From Deltaproteobacteria bacterium (lineage in GTDB: Bacteria; Myxococcota_A; UBA9160; UBA4427), in NCBI GenBank assembly GCA_029261855.1, contig JAJDAN010000061.1, positions 1 through 45,407 of the forward strand: DNA of 45,407 bases, in the 5' to 3' direction. Shown piece by piece: positions 7,784-14,942 of the stretch. The position numbers and the translations under genes are program-made. The notes beneath the pieces were generated by a model. It made no database searches. It was not told where the DNA came from and worked only from the letters and a program-made list of their open reading frames with translations. The number at the start of each line of letters is the position of its first letter. The stretch's first letter is position 1.

Positions 7784-8820
7784 GAGGTGGCCTTGCGCGT
7801 CGCCCAGGTCTTCACGATGGGTTCGAGCTCGGAAGGCGAAGCGCCGTGAAGGATCACGCCGTCGCAGCCCAGGTCGAGCTGCCCCTGGATGGCGTCGGCA
7901 CACTGGTCGGGAGAGCCCGTCGCCGAGGGAGCGAGCCAATCTTCGGGAATCAACGTGGCGATGTGCTCGAGCTGGTCCGGGGTGGCCTTGGTGTCGATGC
8001 CGCCCTGGAAGCCGCTGACCAGCGAGTCGCTTCGAAAGCGCTCGAGCACCGCCGGGTCCCAGCCGTTGGTCCGGACCAGCAGGTCGCCGTAGGCCTGCAG
8101 GTAGGTCGCCATGCGACCGACGGTCTTCATGAGGCGACGCGCCGGCGGCAGATGATCGCCGACGGTGGCGAAGCACGACCACACCTTCACGGAAGCGGGG
8201 TCGCGCCCGGCCTGCTCCGCGGCCTGCTTGACGCTGCGAACCGCGCGCGCCGTCGTCTCGTCCGTGAAGTAGGTGTGGAGCACGACCTCGTCGAAGCAGC
8301 GTCCAGCAAGGGCGAGGGAGTTGGGCCCGAAGGCGACGAGCAGCAGGGGCACGGGGGCCTTCACCTCGGCGCCGAAGTGCAGGAAGGGATACGACCCGAT
8401 CGGGCCGTCGTGGCCGATCACCGGCTCACCGCGCAGCAGGCGCCGGATGACCCCCGCGAAGTCCTCCATCTGCGCCGTCGAGATCGTGGGGATCCCGTAG
8501 GCGCGCTGCATGGGCACGATGCCCCGGCCGATCCCGAGCACGAAGCGTCCGCCGGTCAGGCCGTGCATGGTGAGCGCGTAGCCCGCGGTGACCATGGGGT
8601 GGCGCGTATTGTGGTTGGTCGCGGCCGTCGCGATCCGGATCTGGTCGGTGACGGCGCCCGCCGCCCCGGACAAGGTGCACGCCTCTTTCGAGTTGTACCG
8701 TTCGGAGATGAACGCGGTACCGAAGCCCATGGCTTCGCCGACGCGCAGCTCGTCCAGCATGTCGCGGGGGCTCTCGGGCTGTCCGGCCAGGGTGTAGAAG
8801 GCAAGCTCGGGGTGCTTCAT
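7780..8820 (-). CDS. LLM-class F420-dependent oxidoreductase (346 aa)
   Basis: Bacterial luciferase-like TIM-barrel flavin/F420 oxidoreductase, closest in my reading to the MSMEG_2249 (TIGR03857) group. Typical blocks are ELRVGEAMGFGTAFISERY near the N terminus, IRIATAATNHNTRHPMVTAG, the GGRFVLGIGRG cofactor-loop segment and a final VILHGASPSELEPIV. Deazaflavin F420 use is inferred from the subfamily. GGAGAA lies 7 nt before the ATG, and the ATG overlaps the thioesterase stop (ATGA). Its operon partners (SDR, acyl-CoA thioesterase, phosphotransferase) suggest a step in breakdown of a cyclic or branched lipid-like compound. Confidence 0.88.
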   Translation of the reverse strand: MKHPELAFYTLAGQPESPRDMLDELRVGEAMGFGTAFISERYNSKEACTLSGAAGAVTDQIRIATAATNHNTRHPMVTAGYALTMHGLTGGRFVLGIGRGIVPMQRAYGIPTISTAQMEDFAGVIRRLLRGEPVIGHDGPIGSYPFLHFGAEVKAPVPLLLVAFGPNSLALAGRCFDEVVLHTYFTDETTARAVRSVKQAAEQAGRDPASVKVWSCFATVGDHLPPARRLMKTVGRMATYLQAYGDLLVRTNGWDPAVLERFRSDSLVSGFQGGIDTKATPDQLEHIATLIPEDWLAPSATGSPDQCADAIQGQLDLGCDGVILHGASPSELEPIVKTWATRKATS

Positions 8821-9674
8821 CGGGGTTCTCCGTGTGGGCGAGGTCCGTCGCTGCGCGGCGTCGCGCCGGGGACCAGGGATTCCTGGGCCATGGACGCGAC
8901 GAGGCGTCCGTCGCGGGTGCGCAAGCTGCGGTGACCGAGGGAGCGTCCGGCGTGACCCTGGTCGGTCCAGCTCGAGAGCAGCCACCAGTCGTCCCAGGCG
9001 TCATCGCGGTGGATCCATACGACCTGATCGAGACTCGTGAACCCCTCGGTGTCGAAGGAGCCGCCGCGCTTGCGCGCGACCGGCCAGTGGGAGTGGTAGT
9101 CGCTCGTGAACGCGATCCCCGCCACGCGACCGGCGTCGCTAGCGGGCGGCGTGACGGGCCTCACCCAGGCATGGTAGAGCGATGACTCCGCGGGCGCCTC
9201 GAGTGCCCAGGGGCGACCGCACCAGCGAATCTCGATGATCGGCTCATCGCCGTCCTCCCAGGTCCAGCCTTCGGCCTCGGCGACTTCGTGCTCGCTGGGC
9301 AGGTCGTCGGGGGGCGGCAGCCGCCCGACGTCGAAGCGCGCCGCATCCGAGAATTCCGGACCGAGGCTGGGTACAGCGAAGCTCGCGATCAGGTCCAGCT
9401 GGAGCTTGCCTTCCTCGCGGATCTCCAGGCGGCGGCGCGCGAAGCGGCGGCCCTGGGAGATCGTCTCGATGCGCAGCGCCACCGCGCGGTCGGTGGGCAC
9501 GGGCCGCACGAAGCAGGTGTGCAGGGCGTGCAAGGACAGTCCTTCGACACCTCGAGCCACCGCGAGGGTCGCGCAGCCGAGGGTGTAGCCCCCGAAGCCG
9601 TCCAGCTGCGCGAACGGCTCGCCCCCGCGCTCTTCGATCTCGAAGGCCGCTTCGAAGGCGCGGGGCGCGGTCAC
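8817..9674 (-). CDS. acyl-CoA thioesterase, TesB-like double hotdog (285 aa)
   Basis: Thioesterase of the TesB/4HBT-3 type, two hotdog domains in one chain, hydrolysing acyl-CoA to acid and CoA. Seen: FGGYTLGCATLAVARGV (first hotdog helix), LHALHTCFVRPVPTDRAV (strand leading to the central sheet) and, in the second half, FTSLDQVVWIHRD and SSWTDQGHAGRSLGHRSL, which correspond to the conserved SLDH and DQ..G...G.L elements of TesB. The GTG start overlaps the SDR stop by 4 nt (GTGA); a downstream overlap (ATGA) couples it to the oxidoreductase gene. About 285 residues is the normal family length. Confidence 0.88.
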   Translation of the reverse strand: MTAPRAFEAAFEIEERGGEPFAQLDGFGGYTLGCATLAVARGVEGLSLHALHTCFVRPVPTDRAVALRIETISQGRRFARRRLEIREEGKLQLDLIASFAVPSLGPEFSDAARFDVGRLPPPDDLPSEHEVAEAEGWTWEDGDEPIIEIRWCGRPWALEAPAESSLYHAWVRPVTPPASDAGRVAGIAFTSDYHSHWPVARKRGGSFDTEGFTSLDQVVWIHRDDAWDDWWLLSSWTDQGHAGRSLGHRSLRTRDGRLVASMAQESLVPGATPRSDGPRPHGEPR

Positions 9675-10501
9675 AGGGACGAGGTCTCGGAGCTCGGGTC
9701 GATGCGCGACCAGAACCTCCGCACCAGCTGCTGGGTGCCGACGGGAAACAGCCGCTTGGCCCAGTCGAAGACGTGAGCCTCTGGGCAGATGACCAGGCGC
9801 AGCTGGTTGCGTTCGATGGCCCGGACGACGCGCTGTGCGACGGCTTCCGGCGACTTGCCTCGCCGTTCGAACATCGCCGCCGCCCGCGAGCGGCCGTCTT
9901 CGTCCTGGAAGCGCGCGTTGTGGACGATGTTCGTGGCGATCCCGCCCGGATGCACCGACGTGATGCCGATCTTCGAGTCGGCGAGCTCCCCGTGCAGGGT
10001 CTCGCTGAGCGACCGCACCGCCGCTTTGGTCGCGCAGTAGGGCCCCTGGCCCGGAAGCCCGCCGAAACCGAACATGCTCGAGAGGTTGACGATGTGGGCC
10101 TCGTCCTGGCGGCGCAGGTGGGGCAGGAAGAACTTGCAGCCGTGCACCACGCCCCAGAAGTTGATGCCGACGAGCCAGTCGAAGTCCTCCCAGGACAGCT
10201 CCTCGATCGAGTCGCCGAGAGCCACGCCGGCGTTGTTGACGACGATGTGGACGCCGTCGTGCTCGCGCACGACATCTTCGGCGAAGGCGGCCATCTGGCC
10301 CCGGTCCGCCACGTCGACCCGGTGCTGGGAGTAGGGCCTCCCGGCCTCCCGCAGCTCGTCGCCCAGCTCGTTCAGTCCCTGTTCGGCGACATCCGCGATC
10401 GCAACCCGGCATCCGCGCATGGACAGCAGCTTTGCCGTCGCGCGCCCGATCCCGCTCGCCGCCCCCGTCACCACCGCCACGCGTCCCTCGATCCTCTGCA
10501 T
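9671..10501 (-). CDS. short-chain dehydrogenase/reductase (276 aa)
   Basis: Classical SDR with all hallmarks: TGAASGIG at residues 12-19, NNAGV, Ser in NLSSMFGF, and YCATKAA (Tyr/Lys). The C-terminal tail with FDWAKRLFPVGTQQLVRRFW resembles membrane-associating ends of SDRs acting on lipophilic alcohols or ketones. I start at the ATG at 10501 (MQRIEGR); no Shine-Dalgarno precedes it, but a TATCCT box lies exactly 6 nt upstream, consistent with a leaderless mRNA. It heads the coupled operon with thioesterase, F420-type oxidoreductase and phosphotransferase. Confidence 0.9.
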   Translation of the reverse strand: MQRIEGRVAVVTGAASGIGRATAKLLSMRGCRVAIADVAEQGLNELGDELREAGRPYSQHRVDVADRGQMAAFAEDVVREHDGVHIVVNNAGVALGDSIEELSWEDFDWLVGINFWGVVHGCKFFLPHLRRQDEAHIVNLSSMFGFGGLPGQGPYCATKAAVRSLSETLHGELADSKIGITSVHPGGIATNIVHNARFQDEDGRSRAAAMFERRGKSPEAVAQRVVRAIERNQLRLVICPEAHVFDWAKRLFPVGTQQLVRRFWSRIDPSSETSSL

Positions 10502-10507
10502 CCGCGT

Positions 10508-10513
10508 AGGATA
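10508..10513 (-). promoter_or_regulatory. candidate -10 box (TATCCT), leaderless SDR operon
   Basis: TATCCT, 6 nt (ACGCGG) and then the ATG at 10501. Transcription would begin at the start codon, matching the absent Shine-Dalgarno. Confidence 0.5.
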
Positions 10514-10547
10514 GACAGCCGCGGGTGCCGAGCGCGAGCGGGCGCGG

Positions 10548-10553
10548 TAGCGT
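10548..10553 (+). promoter_or_regulatory. candidate -10 box (TAGCGT) of the selenoprotein gene
   Basis: GG-TAGCGT fits the local TANNNT pattern and would give a leader of about 24 nt that includes the AAGGAG ribosome site of the glutathione peroxidase gene. Confidence 0.4.
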
Positions 10554-10583
10554 TCTGGTCGTCGCAGAGACAAAGGAGACAGC

Positions 10584-11063
10584 GTGGCGAGCATGCATGA
10601 CTTCGAGATGGCGGCGATCACGGGTGAGGACGTGGCGTTGTCGAAGTTCAACGACCAAGTCTGTCTGGTGGTGAACGTCGCCAGTCAGTGAGGACTCACT
10701 CCCCAGTACGCAGGTCTGCGTACCCTTCACGAAGACAACGCAAAGCGCGGCTTCCAGGTCCTGGGCTTCCCCTGCAACCAGTTTGGTAAGCAGGAGCCGG
10801 GGACGGACGACGAGATCCTCGACTTCGCCCGGTCCAAGTTCGGCGTCGAGTTCCCGATGTTCTCGAAGATCGAGGTCAATGGGGACGGGGCCAGTGGCCT
10901 CTATCAGTTTCTCAAGGCCGGCAACCCGGACGAAGACGGCAAGGAAGACGTCGCCTGGAACTTCACCAAGTTCCTGGTGGGCCGCGACGGCAAGGTGCTC
11001 AAGCGCTATGCGCCGACGGTGACGCCGGAGCAGATCGCCGAAGAGCTGGACGGTTTCCTGTAG
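10584..11063 (+). CDS. selenocysteine-containing glutathione peroxidase (159 aa, Sec36 at TGA 10689-10691)
   Basis: Reduces hydroperoxides with thiols. The frame runs from GTG 10584 (AAGGAG 6 nt upstream) to TAG 11063, interrupted only by an in-frame TGA at codon 36. Read as selenocysteine (U) it gives NVASQUGLTPQY, exactly where all GPx enzymes carry the catalytic Sec or Cys (NVAS-x-C/U-G-x-T). The rest of the tetrad is intact: FPCNQFG (Gln66) and WNFTKFLV (Trp125, Asn126). Length with Sec is normal for GPx. The resolving Cys of thioredoxin-type GPx (KCDVNG) is absent; the site reads KIEVNG (95-100), so a glutathione-type or other monothiol cycle is more likely. A SECIS-like hairpin follows the TGA. 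Automated calling would leave only a fragment from 10857 or label it a pseudogene. Confidence 0.93.
10706..10723 (+). promoter_or_regulatory. bacterial SECIS element
   Basis: GTACGCA-GGTC-TGCGTAC forms a perfect 7-bp stem with a GGUC loop, beginning 15 nt and with its loop 22 nt after the TGA codon, within the range for SelB-dependent recoding. The apical GCAGGUCUGC is, as I remember it, the same as the apex of the E. coli fdhF SECIS, whose loop G and U contact SelB. It lies within the coding sequence, as bacterial SECIS elements do. Confidence 0.85.
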
Positions 11064-11108
11064 CGGGTCCCCCTGCCGGGTTCAGTGAGAGCCCGGTGAG
11101 AGCTTCGT

Positions 11109-12209
11109 TCAGAATACCCTGAGCCGGACCCGGCGGTCGATGTTTGCATCGTCCGCCGGGAGTCCGCGCTCGCTCTGGCGCAGCATGCGCAGGATCTCGG
11201 GGCCCATCAGATCCAGGGCGGTCGAGCGGAAGGACTCGCCGCCCATCTCGCGGATCCGCCGGGTCTGGTCCCGCAGGATCTCGACGTCCTGACCGAGAAT
11301 CGTGTCGAGCTGCTTCTCGATCACCGGCCGCATCTCGTCGCGCTTGTCGGCGGGGACCTTCCAGCACGACACCAGCCAGAATCGTGTGCGGAAGTCGCTC
11401 ACGGGGGTGTGGGGCAGCGTGCTCATGAGATGCTTGTCGGGCGGGGTGCGGTACTCGACCTGCGCGACGCTCGGCAGGAAGAAGCGGTCCCAGTGCTCGG
11501 ACACGACAGGATCGCCCGCCTCGTCCACGGCTTCACCCGAGAGAGGAGGTTCGCCCAGGTATTCGACCTCGATCCCACCCGGGATGCGCCGTCGCACCGC
11601 TTCGATGTCCCGGCTGCCCTTGCCGCGGAAATCGCCCCGGTGCACGAAGGCCGTGTGAGGGACGTCGAGCGCGTTCTCGAGAGCGGCGTGCAGGGTGCAC
11701 TCGACGTCGTACTCGCGCACGACCACCAGATAGTCGTCGTCGATGCACGGGATCCGCAGCGGCAGGCCCTCGGGCTCGGCGTCGGGTCGCGCCCAGACCC
11801 AGACGAAGTCGTCCTGTTCGAGCGTGGCAAAGGACGGGACGGCTCGTCCTGTGCCGTCGTTCTCGCCCGCTTCGTCTTCGATCAGTCCCGGCACCTCCCG
11901 GCAAGCGCCGGAACGGTCGAAGCGCCAACCGTGATACGGGCACGCCAGGTGGCCGGACTCGTCGACCCGACCTCCCGACAGGGGGGCGTTGCGATGCGCG
12001 CAGCGATCGAGGACTGCCGCGGCTTCGCCCGAGGCGTCCCGAAAGAGCGCGATCGGAAGGTCGAAGATCGTGCGGGTGATCGGACCGTCCGCCAGGTCGT
12101 CACTGCGGCAGGCCACGTACCAGGCGTCGGGAAGGTGGGCGACCGAGTACTTGCCCTTCGTCAGGGAGGGATTGCTCGTCCGCGCAGAGGACGGGGATTC
12201 GTTCGGCAT
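11109..12209 (-). CDS. Rieske [2Fe-2S] aromatic ring-hydroxylating oxygenase, alpha-type (366 aa)
   Basis: Rieske non-haem iron oxygenase. The cluster ligands are CAHRN (Cys70, His72) and CPYHGW (Cys90, His93); the mononuclear iron motif NALDVPHTAFVH supplies Asp182, His185 and His190. The fold begins WYVACRSDDL, as in vanillate demethylase/phenoxybenzoate or sterol-type (KSH-like) oxygenases. Ferredoxin/reductase partners are not in the window. The ATG at 12209 has no Shine-Dalgarno but TACTCT lies 6 nt upstream. It stands alone, convergent with the glutathione peroxidase (45-bp gap with a weak CCGGG/CCCGG hairpin at 11076-11096). Substrate unknown. Confidence 0.9.
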   Translation of the reverse strand: MPNESPSSARTSNPSLTKGKYSVAHLPDAWYVACRSDDLADGPITRTIFDLPIALFRDASGEAAAVLDRCAHRNAPLSGGRVDESGHLACPYHGWRFDRSGACREVPGLIEDEAGENDGTGRAVPSFATLEQDDFVWVWARPDAEPEGLPLRIPCIDDDYLVVVREYDVECTLHAALENALDVPHTAFVHRGDFRGKGSRDIEAVRRRIPGGIEVEYLGEPPLSGEAVDEAGDPVVSEHWDRFFLPSVAQVEYRTPPDKHLMSTLPHTPVSDFRTRFWLVSCWKVPADKRDEMRPVIEKQLDTILGQDVEILRDQTRRIREMGGESFRSTALDLMGPEILRMLRQSERGLPADDANIDRRVRLRVF

Positions 12210-12215
12210 CGGCAG

Positions 12216-12221
12216 AGAGTA
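12216..12221 (-). promoter_or_regulatory. candidate -10 box (TACTCT), leaderless Rieske gene
   Basis: GG-TACTCT followed by 6 nt (CTGCCG) and the ATG at 12209. Supports the chosen start in the absence of a ribosome site. Confidence 0.5.
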
Positions 12222-12404
12222 CCGCCCACCACACGCCCTGACGTCGTTCTGGGACGATTGCAGGCGCACTGGAACCCGCGGGGATTCAGGTCGATTTTCG
12301 CAACGAATCCGCTTCGCTGGCTACCTACACGAGGGCAGCGGCCCGCAGGCTTGCGGCGCTGCGGCCCGTGTTGTTTGATGCGGCCGCGAGCCGTCCTCGC
12401 GAAT

Positions 12405-12438
12405 CCCGGGAAGCAACCGATCCCCGGAATCAACCGAT
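12405..12438. repeat. 17-bp direct tandem repeat upstream of gap
   Basis: Two abutting 17-mers, 12405-12421 and 12422-12438, share 15 of 17 bases (consensus CCCSGGAAKCAACCGAT) and end 21 bp before the gap start. It may be an operator or a duplication. An imperfect hairpin (GCAGCG...CGCTGC, 12335-12362) lies further upstream. Confidence 0.55.
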
Positions 12439-12459
12439 AGAGCCACGAGAGAGACACTC

Positions 12460-13908
12460 ATGACCATCGACGCCAAGACGGACGAATACCTGAAGCGCTG
12501 GAAGCTGCGCGAAGAAGCCGCCGAGGCCATGGTGCCGATCATCGGCCGGCTCTACCGCGAGCGCGGCGTGATCGTGAAGGTCTTCGGCGACTCACTCGTC
12601 AACAAGGACCGCATCGAGATCATCCAGATCGTGCGGCGAGCGCGGCAGATCCTCGAGTCCGAGATCTCCGTCCTGACCTGCCTGCCGATGCTCGAGGCCG
12701 TCGCCAAGCTCGACCTCGGCGCCGTCCGGATCGATCTCGGCAACCTGGTCACCCAGTTCTACGAGCGCGAAGACCAGCACGACATGGACGAGTACGTGGC
12801 GGAGGCCCTGGCGGTCGCGACTACGGGCAACAAGCCGCTGCTCGACCGGCCCCAGGACATCGTGCTCTACGGTTTCGGGCGCGTCGGCCGACTGCTGGCC
12901 CGCATCATGATCGGCAAGGCCGGTGGCGGCGACAACTTCCGCCTGCGAGCCATCGTCGTGCGCCCGGGTGGCGAAGACGACCTCGACAAGCGCGCGAGCC
13001 TGCTCCGCTACGACTCGGTGCACGGAGATTTTCACGGCTCGGTGGTGCTCGACCGCGAGGAGAACGCCATCGTCGCCAACGGCAACATGATCCGGGTGCT
13101 GCACGCGAGCTCGCCGGACGAGATCGACTACACGAAGTACGGCATCCAGAACGCGATCCTGGTGGACAACACGGGCAAGTGGCGTGACGAAGAAGGACTG
13201 GGCCTGCACCTGAAGGCGCCCGGCATCTCGCAGGTCGTGCTGACGGCACCGGGCAAGGGCAGCCTTCCCAATATCGTGTACGGCGTGAACCACGAGCTGC
13301 TCCACAGCAGCGGTCCCATCGTGTCGGCAGCGAGCTGCACGACCAACGCCATCGTCCCGATCCTGAAGGTCGTCAACGACCGCTTCGGCGTGGTGCACGG
13401 CCACGTGGAAAGCATCCACTCGTTCACAAACGACCAGAACCTGATCGACAACTACCACGCCAAGAAACGGCGCGGCCGCAGCGCCGCGCTGAACATGGTG
13501 GTCACCTCCACCGGCGCAGCGAGCGCAGTGGCGAAGGTGCTGCCCGAGCTGTCGGGCAAGGTGACAGGCAACGCGGTTCGCGTACCCACACCGAACGTTT
13601 CCCTGGCGATCCTGCAGCTCGAGTTGTCCGAAGACACCACGATCGACGAGCTGAACCACTATCTCCGGGACAACTCCATCGGCGGCAAGCTGCAGAACCA
13701 GATCGACTACACGAACTCGGACGAGGTGGTCTCGAGCGACTTCGTGGGCAACCGCCACGCCTGCATCGTCGATTCGAAGGCGACCATCGTCGACGGCCGG
13801 CACGCGGTGCTCTACGTCTGGTATGACAACGAGTTCGGCTACGCGAGGCAGGTGGTGCGGATCGTCGATGAGCTCGCAGGGCTGCAAACGGACACGCTGC
13901 CCGTCTGA
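12460..13908 (+). CDS. gap: glyceraldehyde-3-phosphate dehydrogenase, long type (482 aa)
   Basis: Converts glyceraldehyde-3-phosphate, phosphate and NAD(P)+ to 1,3-bisphosphoglycerate. Catalytic Cys293 sits in SAASCTTNAIVP; the Rossmann motif YGFGRVGRLLAR begins near residue 135 and the C-terminal WYDNEFGYARQV is intact. The roughly 130-residue N-terminal helical extension (MTIDAKTDEYLKRWKLREEA...) defines the ~480-residue GAPDH group found in some marine bacteria and Bacteroidetes rather than the usual 330-residue enzyme. In that group a gluconeogenic or NADP-linked role has been proposed, which I cannot verify here. GAGAGAG upstream of the ATG serves as ribosome site. Monocistronic; ends 11 bp from the convergent oxidoreductase gene. 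Confidence 0.93.
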   Translation: MTIDAKTDEYLKRWKLREEAAEAMVPIIGRLYRERGVIVKVFGDSLVNKDRIEIIQIVRRARQILESEISVLTCLPMLEAVAKLDLGAVRIDLGNLVTQFYEREDQHDMDEYVAEALAVATTGNKPLLDRPQDIVLYGFGRVGRLLARIMIGKAGGGDNFRLRAIVVRPGGEDDLDKRASLLRYDSVHGDFHGSVVLDREENAIVANGNMIRVLHASSPDEIDYTKYGIQNAILVDNTGKWRDEEGLGLHLKAPGISQVVLTAPGKGSLPNIVYGVNHELLHSSGPIVSAASCTTNAIVPILKVVNDRFGVVHGHVESIHSFTNDQNLIDNYHAKKRRGRSAALNMVVTSTGAASAVAKVLPELSGKVTGNAVRVPTPNVSLAILQLELSEDTTIDELNHYLRDNSIGGKLQNQIDYTNSDEVVSSDFVGNRHACIVDSKATIVDGRHAVLYVWYDNEFGYARQVVRIVDELAGLQTDTLPV

Positions 13909-13919
13909 GCCCGCTCCGG

Positions 13920-14942
13920 TCAGGACTTGAGCGCGTCGATGGCGTGTCGACAGCGTTCGTCCTGGGCCGGGTCCGCGGGCATCGGGAAGGTGATCCAGTT
14001 CGAGAGGCTCGCGTAGCGGTCCTTCAGGACTTCGGCGATCTCGTCGTAGGTGGCGGCGGGGACGAAGACGTCGAGCATCTCGTCCGTGATCACCTGCTTC
14101 ATTTCCGCCCAGCGGCCCTGGCGGGTGAGTTCTCGCAGGTGCTCGCCGCGGTCCTTCCAGCCGAAGAGCTCGAGGCTGTTCCAGTAGGCGGGGGTCGAGT
14201 AGAGGAAGGCGAGCAGCTCGCGCTGGAGCTCGCGTTCGGCGGCAACCTCGTCCGCGGTGGCACCCACGGCGGCGAGGGCGCTCACCATGAGCGGGGTCTC
14301 CCGACGGCGACCGGCGCGACCGGCCCCCTCCTCGAGCATCGGGCGTGTGACTTCCTCCAGGTAGCGCGGCGGGGTGTTGCTCGGGTGGGTCATCAACCCG
14401 TCGGCGACTTCGCCCGCGAGAGCGGTCATCTTCGGGCCGACCGCGCCCAGATAGATGGGCGGCGGGCCGCCCTCGACGGGGCCCGGATCGAAGAAGGGCT
14501 GCATGCGGGTGAAGCGATACTCGTCGCCCACGAAGTCGAGTGGCGCCTGGTTCTGCCAGGTGTCGAAGATCGCGCGCAGGGCGCCCACGTACTCGCGCAT
14601 GCGTGGTACCGGAGCAGTCCACGGAGTGCTGAAGCGGCCGACGATGTTGCCGCGAACCTGGCTCCCCACGCCCAGCTCGAAGCGCCCCCCCGATAGGGAC
14701 TGCAGGTCCCAGGCCGCGACGGCCACCGCCATCGGGCTGCGCGGGAACACCACGAGAACACTCGTCGCGACCCGCAGCTGCGTCGTGGCCGCGAGAGCGA
14801 TCTGGCAGGTGAGCAGTCCGTCGTGGACCGCGTCCGGTACGTTGAGGCCGTCGTACCCCAGGGCTTCGGCGCGCCGGGCATGCGCGGCCACATCCCCGGG
14901 CTTCATGCGCTGATCCATTGCGGCGTAGACGCGGAAGCTCAC
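13920..14942 (-). CDS. LLM-class F420-dependent oxidoreductase (340 aa)
   Basis: Luciferase-like TIM barrel, resembling the MSMEG_2256 (TIGR03617) group. Blocks seen: ARRAEALGYDGLNVPDAVHD, LATSVLVVFPRSPMAVA-type strand (ATSVLVVFPRSPMAVAVAAW), LSGGRFELGVGSQVRGNIVGR and PIYLGAVGPKMTALAGEVADG. It shares little with the other oxidoreductase at 7780-8820 beyond the fold. The GTG start overlaps the crotonase stop by 4 nt (GTGA), so the two enzymes are coupled. The pairing of a crotonase with an F420-type oxidoreductase suggests acyl-CoA or polyketide-like substrate turnover. Confidence 0.88.
   Translation of the reverse strand: MSFRVYAAMDQRMKPGDVAAHARRAEALGYDGLNVPDAVHDGLLTCQIALAATTQLRVATSVLVVFPRSPMAVAVAAWDLQSLSGGRFELGVGSQVRGNIVGRFSTPWTAPVPRMREYVGALRAIFDTWQNQAPLDFVGDEYRFTRMQPFFDPGPVEGGPPPIYLGAVGPKMTALAGEVADGLMTHPSNTPPRYLEEVTRPMLEEGAGRAGRRRETPLMVSALAAVGATADEVAAERELQRELLAFLYSTPAYWNSLELFGWKDRGEHLRELTRQGRWAEMKQVITDEMLDVFVPAATYDEIAEVLKDRYASLSNWITFPMPADPAQDERCRHAIDALKS

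Noticed and set aside
10857-11063. Short GPx fragment starting at an internal ATG, or a GPx pseudogene
   Set aside because: The upstream frame is fully GPx-like, has a ribosome site, and the only interruption is TGA at the exact Sec position with a SECIS behind it; decay would not choose that codon alone.
11076-11096. Terminator hairpin between glutathione peroxidase and Rieske genes
   Set aside because: Only 5 bp (CCGGG/CCCGG) with an 11-nt loop and no T-run; too weak to list as a feature.
12592-14622. Long minus-strand open frame (676 codons) opposite gap
   Set aside because: It is antisense to a clear GAPDH and contains no family motifs; long shadow frames are expected at this G+C.
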